13,891 nucleotides of DNA from contig JAGCVR010000167.1 in NCBI GenBank assembly GCA_017962285.1, positions 1 to 13,891 on the forward strand, read 5' to 3'. Made by a program: the position numbers and the translations under genes. The notes beneath the pieces were generated by a model. That model saw nothing but the letters and a program-made list of their open reading frames with translations. It did not search any database and was not told where the DNA came from. Shown here in pieces: positions 6,835 through 13,891 of this stretch. Source of the DNA: Muribaculaceae bacterium. Lineage in GTDB: Bacteria; Bacteroidota; Bacteroidia; Bacteroidales; Muribaculaceae. Within the stretch, counting starts at the first letter, position 1. Every line of letters begins with the position of its first letter.

Positions 6835-7478
6835 AGCATCTGATGAAAATATGCTGCCGCATGGCTCTTATAGCGGTCGTGATTGCCGCATGGCTGCCCG
6901 CAGGTGCCATGATCTACACCTGGGATCGTCACAACCTGGCGTTCGAAGTCCCCGACGGAGGCTTTGTAACCTATAATTCCAACTCGCATTTTGAAGTACG
7001 CTGGGACGAGATGGTTGTGTCGTTAACCCTCTATGACAAGAGCTATTCCACCGAAGAGCAAATCCACGACGATTTGCTCCGCGATGCCTTCGGCTATAAC
7101 CTCTACGACACCAGCGAAGGCAAGGTGAAGAACAAATTCTTCAAGGGCATCAGCATTGAAGGCACCATGCCCGACGGCTCGCGCGCCCGTATAACAAGTC
7201 TCTCGTCGAAAAATACTAACCTTCTGGTGAAAGTCACCGTCAATTATCTCTACGGCAACCGTGAGATGGTGGACGACATAGTGAAGAGTTTCACCGAGGG
7301 CGCAAAAGAGATTCAGAAAAAGAAACAAAAGCAGTCGAAAGAACAACGCAAGCAGAAAGTGCAGAAGAAAGCCGATGCCGACCGTCAGAAACGAGAGCAA
7401 CTGCAGAAAGAGCAGGAAGAACAGCAGCGGCTGCAGGAAGAGCAACGACGCAAGAACGAAAAAATCTACGAAGTGTAG
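6831..7478 (+). CDS. Secreted protein with charged coiled-coil tail, function unknown
   Basis: I do not recognise this 215-residue family. It has a signal peptide (about 1-26, 'KICCRMALIAVVIAAWLPAG'), then a region of about 130 residues with alternating hydrophobic pattern, likely beta-rich ('AFEVPDGGFVTYNSNSHFEV'). From about residue 156 to the end is a highly charged Lys/Glu/Gln tail ('KKKQKQSKEQRKQKVQKKAD' and 'REQLQKEQEEQQRLQEEQRR'), which should form a long helix or coiled coil. The ATG at 6831 overlaps the GH25 stop by four bases and directly precedes the signal peptide; an upstream in-frame TTG at 6801 would add residues before it and is unlikely. The tail could bridge periplasmic partners or contact peptidoglycan or nucleic acid, but that is a guess. 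Translational coupling to the lysozyme suggests a shared envelope role. Confidence 0.8.
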   Translation: MKHLMKICCRMALIAVVIAAWLPAGAMIYTWDRHNLAFEVPDGGFVTYNSNSHFEVRWDEMVVSLTLYDKSYSTEEQIHDDLLRDAFGYNLYDTSEGKVKNKFFKGISIEGTMPDGSRARITSLSSKNTNLLVKVTVNYLYGNREMVDDIVKSFTEGAKEIQKKKQKQSKEQRKQKVQKKADADRQKREQLQKEQEEQQRLQEEQRRKNEKIYEV

Positions 7479-7530
7479 CCTCGTGCCACCCTCGCCGGCA
7501 TGATGACCGAATGTGGTTGAAAATTATTTT

Positions 7531-7560
7531 TTGTGGTAATGCCGATTTTTAGTAATTTTG
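7531..7560 (+). promoter_or_regulatory. Predicted promoter of gldE-PPTase
   Basis: TTG at 7531-7533, 19 bp, then TAATTTTG at 7553-7560 is a perfect fit to the Bacteroidetes consensus. It lies 29 bp before the ATG at 7590 and separates this transcription unit from the TM2-GH25 cluster ending at 7478. No obvious terminator hairpin with a T-run was seen in 7479-7530. Confidence 0.65.
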
Positions 7561-7589
7561 CATCATCAAAATGAAGAAATAACTCAGAA

Positions 7590-8963
7590 ATGGAAATAGA
7601 CCCTGACCCTTTATCTTGCGTTTTATCACTAATCTCTGCAGTGTCTCCGGCTGCAACCACATCCTGGATTGAATTCTCCGCACCAACGTTTGGAAGCATC
7701 ATCGCTATTTTAATCGCCCTGCTCGGGCTGGCACTGTCGTCGTTTTTCTCGGGCTCGGAAATCGCCTATTTCTCGCTCCGACCCACCGACCTGGAACAAA
7801 TCGACGATGACGAAGCGCGCGAACGCGTTTCGACGCTGCTGGAAAAGCCCGAACGACTCCTCGCAACTATACTTATCGGAAACAACATCGTGAATGTGAT
7901 GGTGGTTATCCTGCTCAACTTTGCCCTGAGCCAGATGCTTACCTTCACCAGTCAGGTGGTAAACTTTGTGGTGCAGACTGTAATCCTTACTTTCCTGATA
8001 CTGCTTTTTGGCGAGGTTCTGCCAAAACTTTATGCCAACAACAATAATCTGAAGTTTGCCACCATAGCATCATCGGGGCTGTTGGCAGCCACGCATCTGC
8101 TGTCGCCACTGTCGCGGCTTATGGTGAAAAGCACGCGCATAGTGGACAAGGTGGTCACCACCCATGCCGACTCTCTCTCGGTCGAGGACCTTTCCCGCGC
8201 CCTCGAGGTGAGCAACGTGAAGAGTGCCGAAGAAAAAGACATCCTCGAAGGCATTCTCACATTCGGCGACAAGACGGTGAACGAGATAATGAAGCCGCGC
8301 GTGGACGTGGTGGCGCTCGACATAGAATCCACCTTCAGCGACGTGCTGCGCAGTGTGGTGGAAAACGGCTATTCGCGCATGCCCGTCTATGAAGAGAACC
8401 TTGACAACATCAAGGGGATTCTCTATGCCAAGGACCTGCTGCCTTTCATCGGCAAGCGGAACGACGCCTTCCAGTGGCAGAAACTGCTTCGCGAAGCCTA
8501 TTTCGTGCCAGAGTCGCGCATGATCGACGACCTCCTCGAGGACTACCGCACAAAGAAAATCCACATGGCGGTGGTGGTGGATGAATTCGGATGCACGCAG
8601 GGCATTGCCACCCTCGAGGATGTGCTTGAGGAAATCGTTGGCGACATCGACGACGAATACGATGACGAGGAAAAACCATACACACAAATCGACCCCGACA
8701 CCTTTATCTTCGACGGAAAGACCAGTCTTGGCGATTTCTGCCGCATTACCGACCTCGAAGATGAGATTTTCGACGATGACATCGCCGACGAAGCCGAGAC
8801 TATTGCCGGACTTCTGCTCAACATAAAGGGCGACTTCCTCAAGCAGAAGGAAGCCATCGTTTACAAGAATCTGAATTTCGTGGTTCTCAAAGTGGTGAAG
8901 TACCGCATCGCCAAAGTACGTGTTCACATAAACAGAGAAAACCAAGAGTCAAAGCAAGACTGA
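7590..8963 (+). CDS. gldE: GldE-like CNNM/CBS/CorC-HlyC membrane protein
   Basis: The 457-residue protein has the layout of the CNNM/CorC (HlyC/UPF0053) family. A DUF21/CNNM transmembrane region (about 37-200) includes 'SSFFSGSEIAYFSLRPTDLE' and 'LLFGEVLPKLYA'. A CBS-domain pair (about 233-352) includes 'VNEIMKPRVDVVALD', 'YSRMPVYEENLDNIKGILYA' and 'VVVDEFGCTQGIATLEDVLE'. An acidic linker and a CorC/HlyC domain (about 365-450) follow. Relatives are linked to divalent-cation (Mg2+/Co2+) transport. In Bacteroidetes this form is called GldE, first linked to gliding in Flavobacterium, but it is kept in non-gliding Bacteroidales where its role is unclear. No other gliding gene is visible here. The ATG at 7590 sits 29 bp after a strong promoter; the polar first 30 residues are longer than strictly needed, so a later start is possible. 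The stop overlaps the next start (TGATG). Confidence 0.88.
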   Translation: MEIDPDPLSCVLSLISAVSPAATTSWIEFSAPTFGSIIAILIALLGLALSSFFSGSEIAYFSLRPTDLEQIDDDEARERVSTLLEKPERLLATILIGNNIVNVMVVILLNFALSQMLTFTSQVVNFVVQTVILTFLILLFGEVLPKLYANNNNLKFATIASSGLLAATHLLSPLSRLMVKSTRIVDKVVTTHADSLSVEDLSRALEVSNVKSAEEKDILEGILTFGDKTVNEIMKPRVDVVALDIESTFSDVLRSVVENGYSRMPVYEENLDNIKGILYAKDLLPFIGKRNDAFQWQKLLREAYFVPESRMIDDLLEDYRTKKIHMAVVVDEFGCTQGIATLEDVLEEIVGDIDDEYDDEEKPYTQIDPDTFIFDGKTSLGDFCRITDLEDEIFDDDIADEAETIAGLLLNIKGDFLKQKEAIVYKNLNFVVLKVVKYRIAKVRVHINRENQESKQD

Positions 8964-9574
8964 TGCCTTTTACCGGAAGCCGCACATATTCAGGCAACAT
9001 AACGGTGTACTGCTGGGACATGACCGAAGACAGCCGGCAGTTGCAGCAGATGTGCCGCAGTCTGGGACTGGACTGGCAATGCGACGCCAAAGCCGAAAGC
9101 CGCCGCCGCGAGATCTTCGCGGAACGGTTGCTGCTGAAAGAAATTTTCGGCAACGACGCCTCCCTGATGCACAACGATGACCTGGCTCCGTTTCTCCGCA
9201 GAATAAAACAGAAAATCAGCATTGCCCATGCCCGGGGCAGACTGTGTGTGGCGGTGGGCAACGCCACTCAGTGCTTCGGCATCGACATTGAGACGCACCG
9301 TCCCCGCGTACTCAACGTGCGCGACGGATTTCTCAACGATGACGAGAAACGGTGGATCGAAGCCTCCGACAGTCTCTCGCACATGATAGCCTGGACCGCC
9401 AAAGAAGCCGTCTTCAAGGCCATCAGCGAGCGTAGCCTCATCAAAGAGTACCGGAACCAAATCGTCCTCAGCGAGTTCTCTTTGCCCGCCACGGATGAAT
9501 TCACGCTGACACACCGCTCCCGTTTCATCCCGAAAGACGAAAAGCCTCAAAGGGAATTCACACTGATTTCCTAA
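8963..9574 (+). CDS. 4'-phosphopantetheinyl transferase superfamily protein
   Basis: Enzymes of this family move 4'-phosphopantetheine from CoA to a serine of acyl or peptidyl carrier proteins. The 203-residue product resembles the Sfp/AcpT type. Visible motifs are 'ISIAHARGRLCVAVG' (about 85-99), the metal-binding 'GIDIE' with D108 and E110, 'FLNDDEKRWI' with E128, and 'AWTAKEAVFKAI' with the conserved W-x-x-K-E-A (W144-A149). All expected catalytic residues are present. The start ATG overlaps the gldE stop by one base, so translation is probably coupled; this gldE-PPTase pairing is familiar from Bacteroidetes genomes. It shares the CoA pathway with coaD, though they are in separate operons. 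The target carrier protein is not in the window; it could be fatty-acid ACP or a secondary-metabolite carrier. Confidence 0.9.
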   Translation: MPFTGSRTYSGNITVYCWDMTEDSRQLQQMCRSLGLDWQCDAKAESRRREIFAERLLLKEIFGNDASLMHNDDLAPFLRRIKQKISIAHARGRLCVAVGNATQCFGIDIETHRPRVLNVRDGFLNDDEKRWIEASDSLSHMIAWTAKEAVFKAISERSLIKEYRNQIVLSEFSLPATDEFTLTHRSRFIPKDEKPQREFTLIS

Positions 9575-9605
9575 ATCAACCCCCACTACATCTTCACAAT
9601 TGCCA

Positions 9606-9999
9606 CCTGCGGAATCTCGGAGAGATTCGCGTAGCAGGAACCCTATGTTGTGTCGCTTTCAGCGACCTACATGGGGATTGCAGTGGACTCCGCCATAAGT
9701 GCGTCGAAGACGAACTTCCCCACCAGCGTTCCGTGGACGTTTTCCACAGTTCTGTCACCCCTTCAGGGTTTCACACGACTGGCGACCTCGTCACGGGGGG
9801 TACGCTGCGCTCACCCCCGCCTGTGGTCTGCCAGGGCTTCGCCCTTCGCCAGCCTCCGGCGATGCACCATCGCACTATCGGCTTTTGACAAGTCGGAGAC
9901 TTGGAAATGTGCTTAACACATTGTGCGTGCCAATTCGAAGATTTGGCGCGCACTGTGTGACAGTAGGCTAATCTACTCAGGGCACTTCGAAGATGTGCC
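9606..9999 (+). ncRNA. Hairpin-packed non-coding region, candidate structured RNA or palindromic repeat cluster
   Basis: The 495 bp between the convergent PPTase and dipeptidase genes (9575-10069) hold no credible gene but many exact inverted repeats. They are: CCTGC/GCAGG enclosing GAATCTC-GGA-GAGATTC (9606-9638); GTCGCT-TTC-AGCGAC (9652-9666) inside a longer stem 9641-9676; AGGGC-TTC-GCCCT (9833-9845); GCGATG-CAC-CATCGC (9859-9873); CAAGTC-GGA-GACTTG (9889-9903); AATGTG-N5-CACATT (9906-9922); an 11-bp stem at 9923-9953; AGTAG-N6-CTACT (9962-9977); and GGCAC-N9-GTGCC (9981-9999). T-G pairs at 9644/9673 and 9928/9948 favour a plus-strand RNA. None ends in a T-run, so they are not ordinary terminators. 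Similar short hairpins can also be dispersed intergenic repeats; copy number would decide. Strand and boundaries are inferred. Confidence 0.5.
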
Positions 10000-10033
10000 G
10001 TAGTGGTCGTAGCATTCTCAGGACTCAGGCGCT

Positions 10034-10068
10034 ATCCCGCACACCCCTCTCAGTTATCGCTACGGGAT
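10034..10068. repeat. Inverted repeat just past the dipeptidase stop
   Basis: ATCCCG (10034-10039) pairs with CGGGAT (10063-10068), enclosing 23 bases. It lies within 36 bp of the dipeptidase stop (10070-10072, minus strand), so it could cap that transcript. The loop is long and no T-run follows, so an intrinsic terminator is not supported. A second pairing, CCGTAG (9998-10003) with CTACGG (10060-10065), competes with it. Confidence 0.3.
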
Positions 10069-10069
10069 G

Positions 10070-11749
10070 TTATTTCTCGGATTCCACCACGCGCAGGCGG
10101 TCGCCGCTGCCTGCCACCACGGTGTTGTAGTAGTCTTGCGTGTAGCCGGGCCACTTGGGAGACACAGGCAGGCCGTCAGGATTGCGCTCGAACTGTCCGT
10201 CTTTCTCCTTCTTCACGTTGCCGTCCATATACTTCACAAACAGGTATTTGGCAAGGTCCTGATAGCGAGCGGTGGCTTGCTGGGCGGTATTCACGCTGTA
10301 GTTGGTGAGATATTCCACAGCGCTTGCGGGATTCTCCTTAAGCAAGGCATTTGCAGCCACCTCCACAATGGGCTGGTTTTTCTCGAACTTGTCCTCGAGT
10401 TCCGTCTGCACGCGGCGCACATCGTCAATCATCACCGAATAACGGCTGTAAACGAAGTTCGAAATCACGTTGTTCACCCAGAAGGCGGCATCGAAATTGA
10501 ACGTATAGAGGTCGGCCTTACCACGCGCGTAGCTGTCGGGTACCTCACGGGAACAGCAATATATTGGCACGAAAAGCGCGGTGTTTGCATCATCCACGCC
10601 AAACCAGCTCACACCGCCAATTGCATCGGGCAGCCAATGGCGCATCGGGTTCACGAACACGAAACCCGTCTGCTGCGTGGCTATGGCACGCTCCATGCAG
10701 TAAGTCACGCTGTCAACCTTGAACTCCATCGGGCGCCAGCGATATGGAACGCCCCAGTAGTTGGTGGCTCCCGGGTCCTTGGTCATGTCGAACGGAGTAT
10801 CCTCGAAATGGTCGCGCATCATGTTCTGAACGTCACGAACGCTCACCTTGCGGTCGGGGCGCACCCACACGGGCATCACCTCGGCGCCTTTCTTGCCGTT
10901 GATAAATGGCAGGTAGCGGTCCATGCCGGAGGCGAACTTGTTGAAATATGCCCACACGCGCGCATCACATCCGCGCAGGGTACCGAAGTCGGCGGGAGAA
11001 TACACGCGTGAGAACTCAAAATCAGCATCCTTGCCGCTGTAGAGCCCCATCTTGCGCGCAAACGAAATCACATCCTTTGAGTAAAGGCAGTTTTCCTTGT
11101 CCTTCAGCGGGAACTTGTAGATACGCGCCTGGTTGGCATGACCGGCTATACAGTCGTCGGGCACGCGCATCGCCACCAACACGGCCCCTTTTTCCTTGCC
11201 TGCCTTGCCTATCATGTCCATGATCCACACCTCGTTGGGGTCGCCTATCGAGAACGATTCGCCCTCGCTGTTATAACCATACTTCTCCACCAGGTCGGTC
11301 ATCACGGCGATTGCCTCGCGCGCAGTGCGGGCACGCTGAAGAGCCACATAGATGAGACTTCCGTAGTCCATTATGGCTTTGCCGGTGGTGTCCATCAGTT
11401 CCAGTCGGCCGCCCCATGTGCTCTCGGCAATGGTGAGCTGGTGCTCATTGATGTTACCTATCACCTGATAAGTGTGTGGCACTTCGGGAATATAGCCGTG
11501 CAGCTTGCCGCTGTCCCAGTCGCGTATTTCACGCATCTCGCCGGGCTTGTGGTCGGCAGCGGGCAGAAACTGCATATCGCCGTAGAGCGTATGTGAGTCG
11601 GCGGCATAGGAAATAATCGTACTGCCGTCGGCACTTGCGCCTTTGCCCACAATCAGGTTGGTACACGCGTCACTGTTCACGCTTGCAATGGTAGCCACTA
11701 AAATGGCTGCCATCAATTTCATCGTTCTCATATTTATTTTCATTTTCAT
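10070..11749 (-). CDS. Secreted C69-family dipeptidase
   Basis: Family C69 enzymes are N-terminal-nucleophile cysteine peptidases that cleave dipeptides. The 559-residue protein has a signal peptide (about 1-28, 'MRTMKLMAAILVATIASVNS') and then 'ACTNLIVGKGASADGSTIIS', in which Cys29 is the expected nucleophile, freed by cleavage. Further family segments are 'WGGRLELMDTTGKAIMDYGS', 'GDPNEVWIMDMIGKAGKEKG', 'RVYSPADFGTLRGCDARVWA' and 'GGVSWFGVDDANTALFVPIY'. The signal peptide suggests a periplasmic or surface role in peptide scavenging, in keeping with an asaccharolytic or mixed-feeding gut Bacteroidales. Four Met codons lie in the first 10 residues; the first (11749) is taken here, but the true start could be any of them without changing the signal peptide. 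It has its own good promoter upstream and faces the hairpin-rich spacer at its 3' end. Confidence 0.92.
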   Translation of the reverse strand: MKMKINMRTMKLMAAILVATIASVNSDACTNLIVGKGASADGSTIISYAADSHTLYGDMQFLPAADHKPGEMREIRDWDSGKLHGYIPEVPHTYQVIGNINEHQLTIAESTWGGRLELMDTTGKAIMDYGSLIYVALQRARTAREAIAVMTDLVEKYGYNSEGESFSIGDPNEVWIMDMIGKAGKEKGAVLVAMRVPDDCIAGHANQARIYKFPLKDKENCLYSKDVISFARKMGLYSGKDADFEFSRVYSPADFGTLRGCDARVWAYFNKFASGMDRYLPFINGKKGAEVMPVWVRPDRKVSVRDVQNMMRDHFEDTPFDMTKDPGATNYWGVPYRWRPMEFKVDSVTYCMERAIATQQTGFVFVNPMRHWLPDAIGGVSWFGVDDANTALFVPIYCCSREVPDSYARGKADLYTFNFDAAFWVNNVISNFVYSRYSVMIDDVRRVQTELEDKFEKNQPIVEVAANALLKENPASAVEYLTNYSVNTAQQATARYQDLAKYLFVKYMDGNVKKEKDGQFERNPDGLPVSPKWPGYTQDYYNTVVAGSGDRLRVVESEK

Positions 11750-11777
11750 TGATTAATATCTCTGTGTGTTGGAGTTA

Positions 11778-11808
11778 CAAATTTACGAAAAGAATGTCAA
11801 TTCCCAAA
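11778..11808 (-). promoter_or_regulatory. Predicted promoter of the C69 dipeptidase
   Basis: On the minus strand, TTTG (11808-11805), 19 bp, TAAATTTG (11785-11778) matches the Bacteroidetes consensus exactly. The ATG at 11749 lies 28 bp downstream of the -7 box. The promoter fills most of the 85-bp gap after the beta-helix gene, so the dipeptidase is probably transcribed separately from it. Confidence 0.65.
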
Positions 11809-11834
11809 CCTTATATCCAAACGAATAATCGACT

Positions 11835-13712
11835 TCACTTTGTCAACGCCTGAACCGACGCTATCTGCGAACTGTATCCCACAACCTGCAGGCGCACATT
11901 ACCGGGCAGGTATCTGGAATTGAGAGGAATCTCCACTCTGCGCAAATCCTCCTTCGATGCCACTTTCTGCGCGTTGCCTGTCTGAGTGTGCGTGACATTT
12001 CCATCGGCATCCACATATTCAGCCTTCACCTGCACCGTGCTGCCCACAGCAGCGCCACAATAGAACTCCATCACGAGGCGTTTCACGTTACGGGACAATT
12101 TCACACCATTCTCACTCAATATACTCTTGTTGTATTGACTGGTCACTACATCCTTTTCGCCCACTCTCGACGGGATGCCGTTATATCCATAATTCTTCAC
12201 GAAATATGGATTATTAAGGGCAACAAGTTCATTGTTCTCGTACTTGACATCATCCTTCAGCGAAACATCCACACCCTTTGCCTGCAAATTCAGATACAAG
12301 GGCGAATCGCCACTGTTCAACGGAATCACATTCGTGCCGATTTGCCGCTCCACGGAAAGACTCTGAGTCCCCTTGGCATATCCACCCTCAACATAGGCGA
12401 ATCTCGACTTTCCTCCATTATAGAGGCAACTCACACTAAGGTTCGTATAGTTCTGGAAGCCGGAGCCATAACGCGCGAGTTCCCGGATTTTGACTTCATT
12501 ATCGCGGTCGTATTTATTGCTCCACGTCGCATTGTTGTTACTCAAAATGAGATTATTGACAAGCAGTGTCCCATAGCCATTCAAGTCAAAACAGGGCACA
12601 CGGCTCATGCTGAGGACATCCGACGGCTCTTCATTGAAAAGCTGTTCGGTCTTACCCACTGCCTTTGTCCACATCGCACTCTGCTCAAAGAAGAAATTGT
12701 TAACCACCAATTCAGCCATGGACGAGCCACGATAGGTTTTAATGAGAGGTCCCACTACCGCCTCAAACATTATCCTGTCTATAACCGTGGCGGAGATTGA
12801 CGCGCTTGTCCCGTTAATCACCTGAATTATGGGCAGGTCGCTGCGTCCTTCGTTGTGGTACATGATAATGTCCCTGAAATAGCACTCGTAAATATACCCA
12901 AGGGTAAGCAACGGGATATCAGCGAGCAGCCCTCCGGAAATGCCGAAATGCCCTATTTCCACACGATCCAGTATCAACGCGGAACGGGGATAGTCCACTT
13001 TCACATTCGGGTCGTAGTTGTTCGTCAAATCCACCCTTTTCAGACCCATGAACGAATCGAGTCTCTTTTGAAAAGCATCTTCCTCAAGCCAACGAAAAGC
13101 GATGTTGTCAATCTTTATGTTGTAACCGCGTTCCACCGCGCCTTTCACAGACTGGCCGAAACAATCCTTTCCGCCGCCCACCTTGATAATGTAACGTTGC
13201 GTGTTTTCCTTAGGATAAAACTCTGTGGTAAATCCAAGCCCATAGGACTCTTCCCCGATAATTGCGAAATGGTCCTTTTTCTCATTGCACACATGCAGTT
13301 CCGAGAGATAAAACTTTCCCCGCGGGAAAATCATGGGTTTATTGAGCGGCATGAGGTATTTCTCAATAATCGGAGTACAGTCAATGCTGCGGTTATCTGG
13401 TTCTATGCCGAACCAACGCACATCCACATAGTCATTCTTGATATCACCACGAATGGATAATCCCTTGAAACACCGATATGGTCCATTCTCCAAAAGGATA
13501 TTGTTCACTTTAATCACACCATTGTTCAATGACCCGCCATCGAACCTGAGCACACAATCTTTCAACCCTGACAAATCCAGCACACCGCCCTTGAGGTCAA
13601 AGTCGTTGCGAACCTCGTAAATGGTCTGGTTCTGCGTCATTTGTGTATTAAGTGCTGCTTGTGGATTAAGCACAAGATGCGTCATCATCAATATTAATGA
13701 GAGAATCTTCAT
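11835..13712 (-). CDS. Large secreted protein, probable right-handed beta-helix
   Basis: The 625-residue product starts with a signal peptide (about 1-20, 'KILSLILMMTHLVLNPQA'). The N-terminal segment 'YEVRNDFDLKGGVLDLSG' through 'FDGGSLNNGVIKVNN' (about 32-72) resembles a module common in Bacteroidetes beta-helix proteins and phage tail proteins. The middle has irregular hydrophobic repeats with many Asn and Gly ('LILDRVEIGHFGISGG', 'LVVNNFFFEQSAMW', 'TLLVNNLILSNNNATW'), as in pectate-lyase-like parallel beta-helices. The last 90 or so residues look like a separate beta-domain ('LVMEFYCGAAVGSTVQVKAE'). No catalytic signature is recognisable; glycan binding or cleavage is possible but unproven. 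Sampled lines are clearly richer in A+T than parE, hinting at different ancestry. The upstream gap to the next gene is 29 bp with no convincing promoter, so it may be co-transcribed with that gene. The ORF is certain; the fold is inference. Confidence 0.75.
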   Translation of the reverse strand: MKILSLILMMTHLVLNPQAALNTQMTQNQTIYEVRNDFDLKGGVLDLSGLKDCVLRFDGGSLNNGVIKVNNILLENGPYRCFKGLSIRGDIKNDYVDVRWFGIEPDNRSIDCTPIIEKYLMPLNKPMIFPRGKFYLSELHVCNEKKDHFAIIGEESYGLGFTTEFYPKENTQRYIIKVGGGKDCFGQSVKGAVERGYNIKIDNIAFRWLEEDAFQKRLDSFMGLKRVDLTNNYDPNVKVDYPRSALILDRVEIGHFGISGGLLADIPLLTLGYIYECYFRDIIMYHNEGRSDLPIIQVINGTSASISATVIDRIMFEAVVGPLIKTYRGSSMAELVVNNFFFEQSAMWTKAVGKTEQLFNEEPSDVLSMSRVPCFDLNGYGTLLVNNLILSNNNATWSNKYDRDNEVKIRELARYGSGFQNYTNLSVSCLYNGGKSRFAYVEGGYAKGTQSLSVERQIGTNVIPLNSGDSPLYLNLQAKGVDVSLKDDVKYENNELVALNNPYFVKNYGYNGIPSRVGEKDVVTSQYNKSILSENGVKLSRNVKRLVMEFYCGAAVGSTVQVKAEYVDADGNVTHTQTGNAQKVASKEDLRRVEIPLNSRYLPGNVRLQVVGYSSQIASVQALTK

Positions 13713-13741
13713 AAGGAAATATCGTTAAATTCTAATACTAT

Positions 13742-13891
13742 TCATTTCAGTTTCAAATGGCTCTCGGGTGCGGCAAAGGTCTGTTGTTTGTCTCCTATTG
13801 ACACGCAGCGCACGAGGCTGCCGGTGTTTCCTTCGACCTCCACACCGTAACCCACTCCCAGCGCCGGGTGAACAGGGAACTTGAAAAGAGG
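13742..13891 (-). CDS. C-terminal 49 residues of an unrecognised protein, cut by window edge
   Basis: A leftward frame enters at the right edge and stays open for 49 codons to a TGA at 13744-13742. It reads PLFKFPVHPALGVGYG, continues with VEVEGNTGSLVRCVSIGDK, and ends QQTFAAPESHLKLK. It is a plausible coding tail: the composition is normal, and the GC content resembles the core genes rather than the A+T-richer beta-helix gene 29 bp downstream. I cannot assign a family from this fragment. The other two minus frames also stay open for much of this short stretch, so coding status rests on composition and position. Confidence 0.5.
   Translation of the reverse strand, partial: PLFKFPVHPALGVGYGVEVEGNTGSLVRCVSIGDKQQTFAAPESHLKLK

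Noticed and set aside
9606..9638. Rho-independent terminator after the PPTase gene
   Set aside because: The hairpin is strong, but no T-run follows in either direction, so intrinsic termination is not supported.
9650..9971. Overlapping plus-strand ORFs of 88 and 90 residues in the hairpin-rich spacer
   Set aside because: The frames are made of back-to-back inverted repeats and have unusual composition rich in Arg, Ser, Pro and Trp. There is no start context, and open frames occur on both strands. Such ORFs look like false calls over non-coding repeats.
10067..11011. 314-residue plus-strand ORF opposite the C69 dipeptidase
   Set aside because: It is a shadow of the dipeptidase gene: His/Val/Ala-rich with no recognisable domain, while the minus frame has a full family match and a signal peptide.
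11988..12800. 270-residue plus-strand ORF opposite the beta-helix gene
   Set aside because: Antisense frame, rich in His and Ile, with no domain or promoter; the minus-strand gene has a signal peptide and recognisable structure.

Overview
This window looks like chromosomal DNA of a Bacteroidales bacterium with moderately high GC. The evidence is threefold. The ParE, GldE and S41 protease proteins are of Bacteroidetes type. A gldE gene sits directly in front of a 4'-phosphopantetheinyl transferase. Several genes have promoters of the Bacteroidetes form TTTG/TTG - about 19-20 bp - TAnnTTTG, rather than strong Shine-Dalgarno sites. Family-level placement (for example Muribaculaceae or Prevotellaceae) cannot be settled by reading. 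I saw no tRNA, rRNA, CRISPR array, insertion sequence or integrase.

Layout, left to right. Positions 1-439 hold the 5' part of a leftward TetR-type regulator that runs off the edge. The 377-bp divergent spacer that follows (440-816) carries one promoter for each side and an unusual array of CTAG repeats with an exact 9-bp period. Positions 817-4941 are a tightly overlapped rightward operon: parE (topoisomerase IV subunit B), coaD (coenzyme A biosynthesis) and a secreted PDZ/S41 protease. msrA (methionine sulfoxide reductase) points back at it from 5501. From 5636 a three-gene rightward cluster encodes a zinc-ribbon TM2 membrane protein, a membrane-anchored GH25 lysozyme and a secreted coiled-coil protein. 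Its promoter overlaps an inverted repeat that looks like a compressed CIRCE operator. A second promoter starts gldE plus a PPTase (7590-9574).

Positions 9575-10069 are non-coding and filled with small perfect hairpins. Two of these present the identical 9-nt loop on different stems, and two contain T-G pairs that fit a plus-strand RNA. Downstream, three leftward genes encode a secreted C69 dipeptidase with its own good promoter, a large secreted beta-helix-like protein that is richer in A+T than its neighbours, and the last 49 residues of an unrecognised protein cut by the right edge.

Most genes are housekeeping: DNA decatenation, CoA synthesis, envelope proteolysis, protein repair, carrier-protein activation. 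The most unusual material is in the spacers: the hairpin-packed region around 9606-9999, the CTAG array at 594-642, and the CIRCE-like repeat in front of the TM2/GH25 cluster.
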